In this document: piece after piece, positions 40,328 through 48,993 of the stretch
Numbering within the stretch: the stretch's first letter is position 1
Layout of the letters: the number at the start of each line of letters is the position of its first letter
Origin: JAHDVS01 sp964370985
Lineage (GTDB): Bacteria; Actinomycetota; Thermoleophilia; Gaiellales; Gaiellaceae
Assembly (NCBI GenBank): GCA_964370985.1
Contig: CAYJLE010000001.1
Location: 186,001 to 250,000, forward strand
Direction of reading: 5' to 3'
DNA: 64,000 nt
Made by a program: the position numbers and the translations under genes
Notes under the pieces: generated by a model
Told to the model about the DNA's origin: nothing
The model's input: only the letters and a program-made list of their open reading frames with translations
Databases searched by the model: none

Positions 40328-40506
40328 GGGCTGCCTACCTCTTTGCTCGGATTATCACGTACCAATTGTACCGCTCCCGGGATTCATCGGCCTGCCGAGC
40401 GAATCCTCCTGCCCGAGAACGAGTGACTTGCGGTCGGTTTACTGCACTACCGATTGAGAACGCTTCCCGGGCACCTGTATTCCCCGGAGGTGCCCCGGAC
40501 CCTCCC

Positions 40507-42708
40507 CTACTCCCGGCTCTGCACCGGGGAGGCGGCCCGCTCGGGGAAGTCGAATTCTACCTTGCCGTCCTCCCCGAGGACGAGACGTGCGCGAAACGGC
40601 TTGCCCGCGCGGCTTCGGAAGCCCGCCACCACCTCGGCGGTCCGTCCCTGCTCGAGCAGCTGGCGCGCCAGCTCGGGCGTGACCGTACGCCCCGCCACGC
40701 GCTTCCAGATCACGAAGCCGCAGCCGGGCTCGTCGCGGCTCTTCCAGCTCGTGCAGCCGTACGCCCGACTGTTCTCGCGGATGATCTCCCCGGTCTGGGC
40801 GCCGCAGCGCGGGCAGGGGCCGAGCTCGACGCGCTCCGGGCGCAGCTGCTCCCGGTCGAGAGTCTCGATCTGCTCCACGGTCTGGCGGGCGAACCCCTCG
40901 ACGTCCTTCATGAACGCGTCCCGGTCGCCCCTGCCGTGCTCGATGTCGATCAGGCGCTTCTCCCAGTCGCCGGTCAGGTCGGGCCGTGTCAGCAGGTGCT
41001 CGTCGAGCATCGTCACGACCTGGAGGCCCTTCGGCGTCGGCACGAGCTCCTTGCCCGCCCGTTCGATGTACTCTCGGCGGATCAGCGTCTCGATCACCTC
41101 GGCGCGGGTCGCGGGGGTGCCGAGGCCGCGCTCCTTCATCGCCTGGGCGAGATCCTCGTCGTCCACGAGCTTCCCGGCCGTCTCCATCGCGGACAGCAGC
41201 GTCGCCTCCGTGTAGCGGGCCGGCGGGCGCGTCTCCTTCGCCTCGGAGACCGCCTCCACGCAGCGGATCGCCATCCCCCGCTCGAGGCGCGGCAGCTCGC
41301 CGCCCTCCGCCTCGTCCTCGTCCTGCGCCCGCGGCTCGTCCGGCTCCACCCCGTACACGCCGCGCCAGCCGGCCTCCAGGGTGATCTTGCCGCGGGTGCG
41401 GAACGTCTCGCCATCCACCTCGGTGACCACGGTCGTACGCGCGTACTTCGCGGGCGGGTGGAACGCCGCGAGGAACCGCTTCGCGATCAGATCGAAGATC
41501 CGCCGCTCGTCCTCCGAGAACGCATCGACGTCGTGCTCCACGTCCGTGGGGATGATCGCGTGGTGGTCGTCCACCCGCTCGTCGTTCACGACGCGCCCGA
41601 GCGGGAGCTGCTCGAGCTCGAGCACGAAGCGGGCGAACGGGGCGTACCGCGGGATCGGCAGCAGCGTCTCCGCGGTCGGCTTGAGCTGCGCCACGAGGTC
41701 GCCGGATAGGTAGCGCGACGAGGTGCGCGGGTAGGTGATCGCCTTCCGGCCCTCGTAGAGCGACTGCGCCGCGCGCAGCGTGCGGCTAGCCGAGAAGCCG
41801 AAGCGGCCGTTCGCGTCGCGCTGGAGGCTCGTCAGGTCGTACAGGAGCGGTGCGCGCTCCGTCTGCTCCTTGCGCACGACGTCCCTGACGGCGCCCTCGT
41901 GCCCCGACGCGCGCGAGACGATGTCGCTCGCGCGCTCCGCCTCGGGAATCCTGCTCTGCTCGCGCTCGGTCTCCCCCAGCTCCGGCGAGAACCACAGCCC
42001 CGTGTAGCCGGCGCGGCTCGGCGCCTCGAATGTGCCGTGCACGAGCCAGTACGGCACCGGGACGAACGCCTGGATCTCGCGCTCGCGCCGGACGATCAGG
42101 GCGAGCGTGGGGGTCTGCACCCGGCCGAGCGAGACGACGCCGCCGACGTACGCCCGGCCCCGGATCGTCGCGGCACGGGTCGCGTTCATGCCGACGAGCC
42201 AGTCCGCCTCCGAGCGCGACCGCGCGGCCCGCTCGAGCGGCAGCATCTGCTCGCGGGAGCGCATGTGCGCGAACCCCTCCTGGATCGCCTGCTTCGTCAT
42301 GCTCGAGATCCAGAGGCGCTCCACCGGCTTGTCGACGCCGGCGGTCTCCCACACATACGCGAAGATCAACTCCCCCTCGCGGCCCGAGTCGCAGGCGTTG
42401 ACGACGCGGTCGACCTCAGCGCTGCGAAGCAGCTTGTGGATCACCTTCAGCTGCTTCGTCGACTTCGGGTCGCGCGGCTTCAGCTTGAACTCTCCCGGCA
42501 GGATCGGCAGGTCGGCCATCCGCCACTTCTTGAGCTTCTCGTCGTAGTCCTCGGGCTCGGCCAGCGTGACGAGGTGGCCGACCGCCCACGTGATCAGCGT
42601 GTCGTCCGACTCGAGGTAGCCCTCGTGCTTTGCGAACGTTCCGGGCAGCGCGGACGCGATGTCCCGCCCGACCGACGGCTTCTCCGCGATGATGAGCGCC
42701 TTGCCCAC
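40507..42708 (-). CDS. topB: DNA topoisomerase III (type IA)
   Basis: A 733-residue type IA topoisomerase. Toprim domain: IIAEKPSVGRDIA and DSGREGE (107-113); active-site Tyr326 in ITYPRTSS; QTPTLALIV and GRFGFSASRTLRAAQ in the core; C-terminal zinc ribbon CPRCG..YGC..PGCGFVIWK. It relaxes or decatenates DNA; TopB rather than TopA on the basis of the short C-terminus and the topB-like motifs. GTG 42708 follows TATGGT by 8 bases. Confidence 0.88.
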   Translation of the reverse strand: MGKALIIAEKPSVGRDIASALPGTFAKHEGYLESDDTLITWAVGHLVTLAEPEDYDEKLKKWRMADLPILPGEFKLKPRDPKSTKQLKVIHKLLRSAEVDRVVNACDSGREGELIFAYVWETAGVDKPVERLWISSMTKQAIQEGFAHMRSREQMLPLERAARSRSEADWLVGMNATRAATIRGRAYVGGVVSLGRVQTPTLALIVRREREIQAFVPVPYWLVHGTFEAPSRAGYTGLWFSPELGETEREQSRIPEAERASDIVSRASGHEGAVRDVVRKEQTERAPLLYDLTSLQRDANGRFGFSASRTLRAAQSLYEGRKAITYPRTSSRYLSGDLVAQLKPTAETLLPIPRYAPFARFVLELEQLPLGRVVNDERVDDHHAIIPTDVEHDVDAFSEDERRIFDLIAKRFLAAFHPPAKYARTTVVTEVDGETFRTRGKITLEAGWRGVYGVEPDEPRAQDEDEAEGGELPRLERGMAIRCVEAVSEAKETRPPARYTEATLLSAMETAGKLVDDEDLAQAMKERGLGTPATRAEVIETLIRREYIERAGKELVPTPKGLQVVTMLDEHLLTRPDLTGDWEKRLIDIEHGRGDRDAFMKDVEGFARQTVEQIETLDREQLRPERVELGPCPRCGAQTGEIIRENSRAYGCTSWKSRDEPGCGFVIWKRVAGRTVTPELARQLLEQGRTAEVVAGFRSRAGKPFRARLVLGEDGKVEFDFPERAASPVQSRE

Positions 42709-42709
42709 G

Positions 42710-43390
42710 GTGGAACACCATAGCGAGCGGTCCGGCTCCGGCGCGACACCCGGCACGGTCGCGGCCCCCGGACCGGCCTGGCTGTACCGGTTCGCGGTGG
42801 GGCTCTGCCGGCCGATCGTCACCGGCCCGTTCCGGCTGCGCGCCTCCGGCCTCGAGCACGTACCGGCGGTCGGGGGCGTCGTCGTCGCCGCCAACCACAC
42901 GTCCAACCTCGATCCCTGGCCGCTCGGAATCGCCCTCTACCCGCGCCAGCTCCACTTCATGGCCAAGTCGGAGCTGTGGAAGCCGGGGCTGCGGACGGTG
43001 ATGAAGGCGCTCGGCGCCTTCCCGGTGCGCCGCGGGGAGGGCGACCGCGAGGCCTTCGAGGGCGCCGTCGCGCTCTGCCGGGAAGGGCGCGTGATGGCGA
43101 TGTTCCCGGAGGGAACCCGGCGCAGCAAGGGGCTGCGCAAGCGCCACCAGCCGCGGCCCCACAGCGGCACCGCCCGCATCGCGCTCGCAGCCGGCGTGCC
43201 GATCGTCCCGGCGGCGATGCGCGGCATGGACAGGCTCGCGCGCTTCGGGCCCGTCCTCGTTCGCTTCGGCCCGCCCGTGCCGGTCGACGACCTCGCCGGG
43301 CTCGACCCGCGCCGGGCGGCCAGGGAGGCCACCGAGCGCCTCTGGGCGGAGATCCAGCGCCTCGAGCGCGAGCTGGCCCAAGAGCCCTGA
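42710..43390 (+). CDS. plsC: 1-acyl-sn-glycerol-3-phosphate acyltransferase
   Basis: A 226-residue lysophosphatidate acyltransferase with the HX4D motif NHTSNLD, FPEGTRR and the binding segment GVPIVPAAMRG. It adds the second acyl chain in phospholipid synthesis at the membrane. The GTG at 42710 is only one base from the oppositely oriented topB start, and no -10 box at leaderless spacing was found, so the true start may be further in (for example GTG near 42797). TGATG overlap with the next gene. Confidence 0.82.
   Translation: MEHHSERSGSGATPGTVAAPGPAWLYRFAVGLCRPIVTGPFRLRASGLEHVPAVGGVVVAANHTSNLDPWPLGIALYPRQLHFMAKSELWKPGLRTVMKALGAFPVRRGEGDREAFEGAVALCREGRVMAMFPEGTRRSKGLRKRHQPRPHSGTARIALAAGVPIVPAAMRGMDRLARFGPVLVRFGPPVPVDDLAGLDPRRAAREATERLWAEIQRLERELAQEP
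42717..42722 (-). promoter_or_regulatory. -10 box of topB
   Basis: Minus-strand TATGGT, 8 bases before GTG 42708; leaderless spacing. It lies inside the first codons of the plsC call. Confidence 0.5.
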
Positions 43391-44244
43391 TGGGCGCGGC
43401 CCCCCGGGCGGAGCCCGGCCCGCCCATGATGGTGGTGGACGGGGACTCGCTCGCCCACCGGGCCTTCCACGGGCTGCCGCAGACGATCCGCGACGGCGAG
43501 GGCCGCCCCGCCAACATGCTGGTCGGGTTCGCCACCATGCTCACCAACCTGTGGGACGCCGAGCGGCCGAGAACCATCCTCGTAGCGTTCGACACGCTCG
43601 GCACGCCGACGTACCGAAGCGCCCTCTTTCCCGGCTACCAGGCCGGCCGCGAGTTCCCGCCGGAGCTGACCGGGCAGCTCGACCGCCTGCCCGGGCTCGT
43701 GGGCGCGCTCGGCCTCCCGCACGCAAAAGCCGCCGGCTACGAGGCAGACGACTTCCTCGCCGCCGCAGCCAGCGCCGAGACCGCCCGGGGCGGGCGGACG
43801 CTCGTCGTCACGAGCGACCGCGACGCCTACCAGCTCGCCTCGGAGACCGTCACGATCCTCGTGCCCAGGCGCGGGGTGACCGAGCTCGAGCGGGTGGGGC
43901 CGGCGGAGGTGCGCGCGCGCTACGGCGTCGAGCCCGCGCGGGTGCCGGACTTCATCGCGCTGCGCGGCGACCCGTCCGACCGCCTCCCCGGCGCCCGCGG
44001 AATCGGCGCCGTCAGGGCAGCGGCGATCCTCGACGAGCACGGCTCGCTCGAGGCCGTCCTCGCGGCCGGACGCTTCGCCGCGGAAGCCGACGCGCTGCGC
44101 GCCTACCTCGAGATCGCGCGCCTCCGCACGGACGCGCCGCTGCCGCCCTTGCCCGACGTCGAGCCCGACTGGACCGGTGCGGCCGCGCTGGCCGCGCGCT
44201 GGGGGCTCACGCGCCTGGCGGCGCGGCTTCGTACGCGGGCATGA
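43390..44244 (+). CDS. 5'-3' exonuclease (PolI N-terminal domain family)
   Basis: A 284-residue stand-alone flap/5'-exonuclease: MMVVDGDSLAHRAFHG, FDTLGTPTYRSALFPGYQAGR, YEADDFLAAAA, VVTSDRDAYQLAS and the helix-hairpin-helix segment DRLPGARGIGAVRAAAIL. It would remove RNA primers or flaps. ATG shares one base with the plsC stop. The 3' end overlaps lutC convergently by 38 bases. Confidence 0.87.
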   Translation: MGAAPRAEPGPPMMVVDGDSLAHRAFHGLPQTIRDGEGRPANMLVGFATMLTNLWDAERPRTILVAFDTLGTPTYRSALFPGYQAGREFPPELTGQLDRLPGLVGALGLPHAKAAGYEADDFLAAAASAETARGGRTLVVTSDRDAYQLASETVTILVPRRGVTELERVGPAEVRARYGVEPARVPDFIALRGDPSDRLPGARGIGAVRAAAILDEHGSLEAVLAAGRFAAEADALRAYLEIARLRTDAPLPPLPDVEPDWTGAAALAARWGLTRLAARLRTRA

Positions 44245-44617
44245 TCACGACGTGCTCCTCGCGCGGCCCGTGCACGCCGAGCGCCAGCACCTGCTCGATG
44301 TCGGCGGAGCGGCTCGGCCCCGAGACGATCGCGAGGCTCGAGGGCAGCTCGTCGCGCACGGCCGACAGAAGCTCGGCCAGACCGGGCAGGACACGATCCT
44401 CGGAGACGACGCTGACGTGCACGTCGGGCAGGAGCGAGCGCGTGCGCGGCTCCGCCGGCGAGGCGGCGATCGCGACGCTGCCGGGATCGGCGAGGCCGTA
44501 GAGCGCCTCCGTGACCGTGGCCCCGGCGAGCTCGGGAACGACGCGGTAGTGAACCGTGAAGCCGTTTCGCTTCAGGTTCGCGGCGAAGCGCTCGATGAGC
44601 GCGGCGCGCGTCGTCAA
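44207..44617 (-). CDS. lutC: LUD-domain lactate utilisation protein C
   Basis: Third component of the LutABC L-lactate oxidation complex. The C-terminal signature SSLAIVSGPSRSADIEQVLALGVHGPREEHVVIMP is complete. TTG 44617 is chosen because it overlaps the lutB stop as TTGA, mirroring ATGA/GTGA couplings elsewhere; a GTG at 44674 would overlap lutB by 61 bases. At 136 residues it is shorter than usual LutC proteins (about 190-240), the N-terminal part being reduced. Confidence 0.78.
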   Translation of the reverse strand: MTTRAALIERFAANLKRNGFTVHYRVVPELAGATVTEALYGLADPGSVAIAASPAEPRTRSLLPDVHVSVVSEDRVLPGLAELLSAVRDELPSSLAIVSGPSRSADIEQVLALGVHGPREEHVVIMPAYEAAPPGA

Positions 44618-45987
44618 CGCCAGCTCCGGAAGCGCCTGCGCGCGAGCCGCGGCAGCGCACGCCCGTTCGCCCACGCCTTACCCGGACCGACCCGGCCCGC
44701 GAGCCCCTGGCCGAGCCGCGCGGCAAGCGTCGAAGCCCGGTAGCCGAGCGGCCGCGACCAGGCGAGCGACCACAGCGTCAGCGCGGCCCGCTCGCGCCAG
44801 GAGGCGGCGTGCTGCTCGACGAGGTCGCGGCGCAGCTCGAGCAGGAGGTCGTGCAACGGGATCTTGACGGGGCACGCCTCCGTGCACGCGCCGCACAGCG
44901 ACGAGGCGTGCGGCAGCGCCGGCGCGTTGCCGATCCCGACGAGCAGCGGCACGAGCACAGCCCCCATCGGGCCGGAGTAGACCGGGCCGTACGCCGCTCC
45001 GGCGGTCTTGCGAAACACGGGGCAGACGTTCAGGCAGGAGCCGCAGCGGATGCACGCGAGCATCTCCTCGTACTTCGTCCCGAGCAGGTTGCGGCGACCG
45101 TTCTCGACGAAGACGACGTGGAGCTCCTCGGGGCCGTCCTCCTCCCCCTCCCGCCGCGGGCCGGTGACGAGATGCGTGTAGCTCGTCAGCCGCTGGCCGG
45201 TGCCGCTGCGCCCGAGCAGCGCGAGCAGCGGCGCCAGGTCGGTCAGCGCCGGCACCAGGCGCTCGATCCCGGTGATCGCGATGTGCACCTTCGGCGCGGA
45301 GGCCACGAGGCGGCCGTTGCCCTCGTTCGTGACCGTCACGATCGTGCCGGTCTCGGCGACGGCGAAGTTCGCGCCCGTGATCCCCACGTCCGCCTCGAGG
45401 AAGACGCGGCGGAGCTGGCGCCGCGCGGAGGCCGTGAGCTCCTCCAGCTCGGCCGGCACCGGGCGGCCCTCGACCTTCGAGAACAGGGCGGCCACGTCCT
45501 CTTTCGTCTTCTCGATCGCCGGCGCGATGATGTGCACCGGGTGGTCTCCCGCGAGCTGGAGGATGTACTCGCCGAGATCGGTCTCGACGGGCTCGATCCC
45601 GGCAGCCTCGAGCGCCGCGTTCAGCCCGATCTCCTCGGTCACCATCGACTTCGACTTCGCCACGAGCTTCGCGCCCCGGCGCTCGCACACGCCGATGACG
45701 TACGCGCAGGCCTCGGCCGCGGTCGCGCACACTCTCACGTGGCCGCCGCGGGCCTCGAGCGCCTCTGTGAACCGCTCCAGGTGGCCGTCGATGTCCCTCA
45801 CAGCCGCCATGCGCACATCGTGCGCCTGCTGGCGCAGCTCCTCGACGCCCGGAAGCTCCGCCCACGCCTCGAGCCGGTGCGAGCGGAGCCGCTCGACGGA
45901 GGTGATCGCCCGCTGCACGTGCGCGTCGGCGAGCTTGGCGCGCGCCACGTCCCGGAAGCGGCCGGGTGCCTGCTCGAGCCCGCTCAC
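44614..45987 (-). CDS. lutB: Lactate utilisation iron-sulfur protein B
   Basis: A 457-residue protein with an N-terminal LUD domain (AKSKSMVTEEIGLNAALEAAGIEPVETDLGEYILQLAGD; GANFAVAETGTIVTVTNEGNGR) and two ferredoxin-type clusters (CIRCGSCLNVCPVF about 300 and CGACTEACPV about 360). It carries electrons in lactate oxidation to pyruvate. The GTG start overlaps lutA (GTGA). Confidence 0.88.
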   Translation of the reverse strand: MSGLEQAPGRFRDVARAKLADAHVQRAITSVERLRSHRLEAWAELPGVEELRQQAHDVRMAAVRDIDGHLERFTEALEARGGHVRVCATAAEACAYVIGVCERRGAKLVAKSKSMVTEEIGLNAALEAAGIEPVETDLGEYILQLAGDHPVHIIAPAIEKTKEDVAALFSKVEGRPVPAELEELTASARRQLRRVFLEADVGITGANFAVAETGTIVTVTNEGNGRLVASAPKVHIAITGIERLVPALTDLAPLLALLGRSGTGQRLTSYTHLVTGPRREGEEDGPEELHVVFVENGRRNLLGTKYEEMLACIRCGSCLNVCPVFRKTAGAAYGPVYSGPMGAVLVPLLVGIGNAPALPHASSLCGACTEACPVKIPLHDLLLELRRDLVEQHAASWRERAALTLWSLAWSRPLGYRASTLAARLGQGLAGRVGPGKAWANGRALPRLARRRFRSWR

Positions 45988-46688
45988 GCGAGCGGGCCGA
46001 TCCCGCGGGCGAGCGCGCTCGCGAGGTGCACGACCGGGAGCCCGGTCGTGCGCGCGGCGCGGCCACTCAGGTGCATCAGGCAACCCGGGTCGGCGGTGAC
46101 GAGCGCCTCGGCGCCGACCGCGTCCGCACCGGCGAGCTTGTCGTCGGCCATCGCCACCGACAGCTCCGGCTGGCGAACGGAGAAGGTGCCGCCGAAGCCG
46201 CAGCAGAGATCGGGGCGGGGCAGCATCAACACGTCAGCTCCCGAACGCTCCAGCAGCCGCCGGGGCTGGTCGTGCACCCGGAGCTCGCGCAGCATGTGGC
46301 AGGAGTCGTGGTAGGCGACCGTCCGGCCCTCGTTCAGCCTCGGCACCGCGGCTCCGCGCGCGTCGAGGAATGCCGAGAGCTCCCAGGCGTCGTACGGCTC
46401 GATCCCCAGGAGCTCGGGGAGGTAGCGGACGACCATGGTCGCGCACGAGCCCGACGGCAGCACCACCGGGGCCGAGCGCGAGAACGAGCGGGCGAACGTG
46501 CGAGCGACCCTCCGCGCGGCACGCCGGTGGCCGCTGTTGAAGGCCGGCTGCCCGCAGCAGACCTGCCCGCGCGGGATCTCGACCTCGTACCCCGCCTGCC
46601 GCAGCAGCACCTCAGCGTCCGCGGCCGCCTCCGGGAACACGAGGTCGGCAAGGCAGGTGGCAAAGAGCTGCACGCGCTGCGCTCCCAC
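45984..46688 (-). CDS. lutA: Lactate utilisation protein A (CCG-domain Fe-S oxidoreductase)
   Basis: A 234-residue protein with two CCG motifs (VCCGQPAFNSGH and LCCGFGGTFSV) and VAYHDSCHMLREL, typical of LutA/GlpC/HdrB proteins that bind an iron-sulfur cluster. GTG 46688 follows a TAGGCT -10 box by 6 bases; first gene of lutABC. No LldR/GntR-type regulator is adjacent. Confidence 0.88.
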   Translation of the reverse strand: MGAQRVQLFATCLADLVFPEAAADAEVLLRQAGYEVEIPRGQVCCGQPAFNSGHRRAARRVARTFARSFSRSAPVVLPSGSCATMVVRYLPELLGIEPYDAWELSAFLDARGAAVPRLNEGRTVAYHDSCHMLRELRVHDQPRRLLERSGADVLMLPRPDLCCGFGGTFSVRQPELSVAMADDKLAGADAVGAEALVTADPGCLMHLSGRAARTTGLPVVHLASALARGIGPLA

Positions 46689-46694
46689 GACGCA

Positions 46695-46745
46695 AGCCTA
46701 CTGAGCGGCGCCGCCGTTGCGCACGTCGTGCGCCTGCGCTATCCT
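46695..46745. promoter_or_regulatory. Divergent promoters lutABC / glnK-amtB
   Basis: Minus-strand TAGGCT (46700-46695) is leaderless for lutA. Plus-strand TATCCT (46740-46745) predicts a start near 46752 and a 92-nt glnK leader. Confidence 0.5.
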
Positions 46746-46751
46746 GCCGGG

Positions 46752-46843
46752 CAGGTCGCCGACGAAGGCGACCGGAGGAGGCATGGCGCCTCAGGAGCTT
46801 CGGGCTCCTGGGGCGTTTTTCTTTGGTCCGAACGGAGGTGCCA
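46752..46843 (+). ncRNA. glnK-amtB leader with intrinsic terminator (attenuator)
   Basis: In order: hairpin GGTCGCC/GGCGACC with loop GACGAA (46754-46773), ribosome site GGAGGAGG (46774-46781), ATG (46783) and then a terminator, stem 46787-46798 with 46804-46815 (one G.U pair), UUCG-type loop, and T-tract TTTTTCTTT (46816-46824). The terminator lies before the first gene of the unit and no plus-strand gene lies upstream, so it most likely controls read-through into glnK-amtB. The first codons after ATG 46783 form the stem, so translation could prevent termination. Confidence 0.7.
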
Positions 46844-47194
46844 ATGGTCAAGGTCGAGGCAGTCGTGGTCAGGGAGCGTGTCGAGACGGTGATCGACGCC
46901 GTCGAGGACCAGGCGGGCCACATCGGAGTCACGGTGATCGAGGCGGTCGGCCACGGCCGCCAGCGCGGGATCACGCACGAGTACCGCGGCCGCGTCTTCG
47001 AGTCGCGGTTCCTGCCCAAGGCGCTGCTCGTGTTCGTCGTCGAGGACGGCAAAGCGGACGCGGTCGTCCACGCGATCGCGGACGCCGCGAGGAGCGGCAA
47101 CGAGTCCGGCGACGGGATCGTGTGGACGACCGCTGCCGCAACGGTGCTCCACAGCCGCACGGGCCGCCCGCTCGAGGAAGCGGAGGCCAGATGA
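46844..47194 (+). CDS. glnK: P-II family nitrogen regulatory protein
   Basis: A 116-residue PII signal protein that should bind ATP/ADP and 2-oxoglutarate and gate AmtB. Matching segments: VEAVVVRERVETVIDAV, T-loop GHGRQRGITHEYRGRVFESRFLPKALL, and GDGIVWTTAAATVLHSRTG. The T-loop tyrosine modified in E. coli and in Actinobacteria (YRGxEY) is replaced by Phe, so uridylylation or adenylylation at that site is unlikely. GGAGG precedes ATG 46844 by 5 bases; the stop overlaps amtB. Confidence 0.86.
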   Translation: MVKVEAVVVRERVETVIDAVEDQAGHIGVTVIEAVGHGRQRGITHEYRGRVFESRFLPKALLVFVVEDGKADAVVHAIADAARSGNESGDGIVWTTAAATVLHSRTGRPLEEAEAR

Positions 47195-48597
47195 GCACAG
47201 CCGATCTCACCATCGCCGCGAGCACGATCTGGGTCGTGATCGCGGCCGTGCTCGTGATCTTCATGCAGGCCGGCTTTGCGTTCCTCGAAGCCGGGCTGAC
47301 CCGGATGAAGAACGTCGCGCACATCGCGGCGAAGACCGTGCTCGTGTTCGGGGTGGCCTGCGTCGTCTACTACGTCGTCGGGTTCGGGCTCGCGTTCGGG
47401 GACGGGGGCAACGGCCTCGCCGGCGGCTCGGGGTTCGCGCCCTCCGTCGACGCGCTGCTCGCGATCGGGCAGGCGCCGTTCAGCTGGTTCTCGACCGTCC
47501 CGGCCAGCGCCGCCTTCCTCTTCCAGGTTGCGTTCGCGGGGGTCTCGCTCGCGATCGTCTGGGGTGCGATGGCCGAGCGGGCGAAGCTATGGGTCTACCT
47601 CGTCTTCGGCGTCGCCTTCGTGCTCGTCTACTCCGTCGTCTCCCACTGGATCTGGAGCCCTGACGGCTGGCTCTTCTCGCTCGGGATGCAGGATTTCGCT
47701 GGCTCCACGGTCGTCCACTACCAGGGGGCGCTCGCCGCGCTCGCGGGCGCGATCCTGCTCGGCCCGCGGATCGGGAAGTTCGACCGCCACGGGAAGCCGA
47801 ACCCGATCCCGGGGCACAACATGGCCTACGTCACGCTCGGCGTGGTCATCCTCTGGTTCGGCTGGTTCGGCTTCAACGCCGGCTCGACGCTCGGCATCGT
47901 CTCGGGCGACATCCTCGGCTTCTTCGGCTACGTGGCGCTGACGACGAACATCGCTGCCGCGAGCGGCGTGCTCGGGGCCGCCGCGGTCGCGCGCGTGGCG
48001 CTCGGGAAGCCCGACGTGTCGATGATGCTGAACGGGGCCGTGGCGGCGCTCGTCGCGATCACGGCAGCCTGCGGCTTCGTCGCCCCCTGGGCGGCGATCG
48101 TGATCGGCCTCGTCGCGGGCGCGATCGCGGTGCTCGGCGTGCTCTTCGTCGAGCGGATCGGGATCGACGACCCGGTCGGCGCGGTCGCGGTTCACGGGCT
48201 CTCCGGCGTCTGGGGGACGCTCGCGACGGGTCTGTTCGCGTTGCCCTCGCTCGCCGCGAGCCTCGGTACCGGCCGCGGCGGCCTCGTCTACACGGGCAGC
48301 TTCGCCCAGCTCGGCACGCAGGCGCTCGGACTCGTCGCGGTCGGCGCGTTCACGTTCAGCATCTCGTTCGGCGTGCTCTGGACGCTCGACCGCCTGCGCG
48401 GGATCCGCGTCTCCGAGCAGGTCGAGACGCTGGGCCTCGACGTGTCCGAGCACGGTATGTGGGGCTACCCCGAGTTCTACATCCCGGTTCCGGGCGGCTA
48501 CGGCACCGAGGCCCACGGCCACCTCGGCCGGCCCCACGCCCACGCCGTCCGCCACCAGGCCGCGCCCCGGCCGGAGCCCGTTCCCGAGGCGGGCTGA
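47191..48597 (+). CDS. amtB: Ammonium transporter
   Basis: A 468-residue AmtB-family channel with eleven predicted helices: FMQAGFAFLEAGLTRMKNVAH, DFAGSTVVHYQGALAAL, LWFGWFGFNAGSTL, NIAAASGVLGAA and VHGLSGVWGTLATGL, ending with a His-rich cytoplasmic tail. ATGA overlap with glnK. Operon with its PII regulator is the standard arrangement. Confidence 0.95.
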   Translation: MSTADLTIAASTIWVVIAAVLVIFMQAGFAFLEAGLTRMKNVAHIAAKTVLVFGVACVVYYVVGFGLAFGDGGNGLAGGSGFAPSVDALLAIGQAPFSWFSTVPASAAFLFQVAFAGVSLAIVWGAMAERAKLWVYLVFGVAFVLVYSVVSHWIWSPDGWLFSLGMQDFAGSTVVHYQGALAALAGAILLGPRIGKFDRHGKPNPIPGHNMAYVTLGVVILWFGWFGFNAGSTLGIVSGDILGFFGYVALTTNIAAASGVLGAAAVARVALGKPDVSMMLNGAVAALVAITAACGFVAPWAAIVIGLVAGAIAVLGVLFVERIGIDDPVGAVAVHGLSGVWGTLATGLFALPSLAASLGTGRGGLVYTGSFAQLGTQALGLVAVGAFTFSISFGVLWTLDRLRGIRVSEQVETLGLDVSEHGMWGYPEFYIPVPGGYGTEAHGHLGRPHAHAVRHQAAPRPEPVPEAG

Positions 48598-48621
48598 CGC
48601 CGCGTGACGTCCCGGTTCGCG

Positions 48622-48963
48622 TCAGGCGCCCGCGAGTGTGCGGTAGTCCTCGCGGACCGGGACGAACACGTCGAGCACGCGGCAGCCCTGCGCCCCCGCC
48701 TGCCCGCCATGCTCGACGCCGCCGGGGATCTGGTAGGCGTCGTCGGGCCCGAGCCGGCGCTCCTCGCCGGCGAAGACCATCGTGATCTCCCCGGAGAGGA
48801 CTATGCCGAGCTGCTCGTGGGGGTGGCTGTGGAGCGGGAGCGCCGTGCCCGGGTCGAGGTCGACGACGTTCAGCATCGCAGCCTCGCCGAACAGCGCGAA
48901 CATCCGGGCGCCGGGCGCGAGCTCCACGGGCTCGTCCGCGGTGAGCTTCCGTACCTGGGTCAT
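48622..48963 (-). CDS. Cupin domain protein
   Basis: A 113-residue small beta-barrel protein with both cupin motifs: PLHSHPHEQLGIVLSGE (metal ligands His, His, Glu) and GGVEHGG (His). The substrate is unknown; such proteins are often isomerases or sugar-binding regulators. ATG 48963 follows TAGGGT by 7 bases. It diverges from a sugar kinase, so a role in sugar-acid metabolism is possible. Confidence 0.84.
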   Translation of the reverse strand: MTQVRKLTADEPVELAPGARMFALFGEAAMLNVVDLDPGTALPLHSHPHEQLGIVLSGEITMVFAGEERRLGPDDAYQIPGGVEHGGQAGAQGCRVLDVFVPVREDYRTLAGA

Positions 48964-48970
48964 GGGCGGA

Positions 48971-48987
48971 ACCCTAGACCGTAGGCT
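48971..48987. promoter_or_regulatory. Divergent leaderless promoters cupin / sugar kinase
   Basis: Minus-strand TAGGGT (48976-48971) before ATG 48963, and plus-strand TAGGCT (48982-48987) before GTG 48994; the two boxes are 5 bases apart. Confidence 0.6.
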
Positions 48988-48993
48988 GCCGGC

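Noticed and set aside
46754..46773. Hairpin with ACGA in its loop, reminiscent of guanidine-II (mini-ykkC) hairpins
   Set aside because: Only one such hairpin is present, the motif needs two with ACGR loops, and the downstream genes are not guanidine-related.
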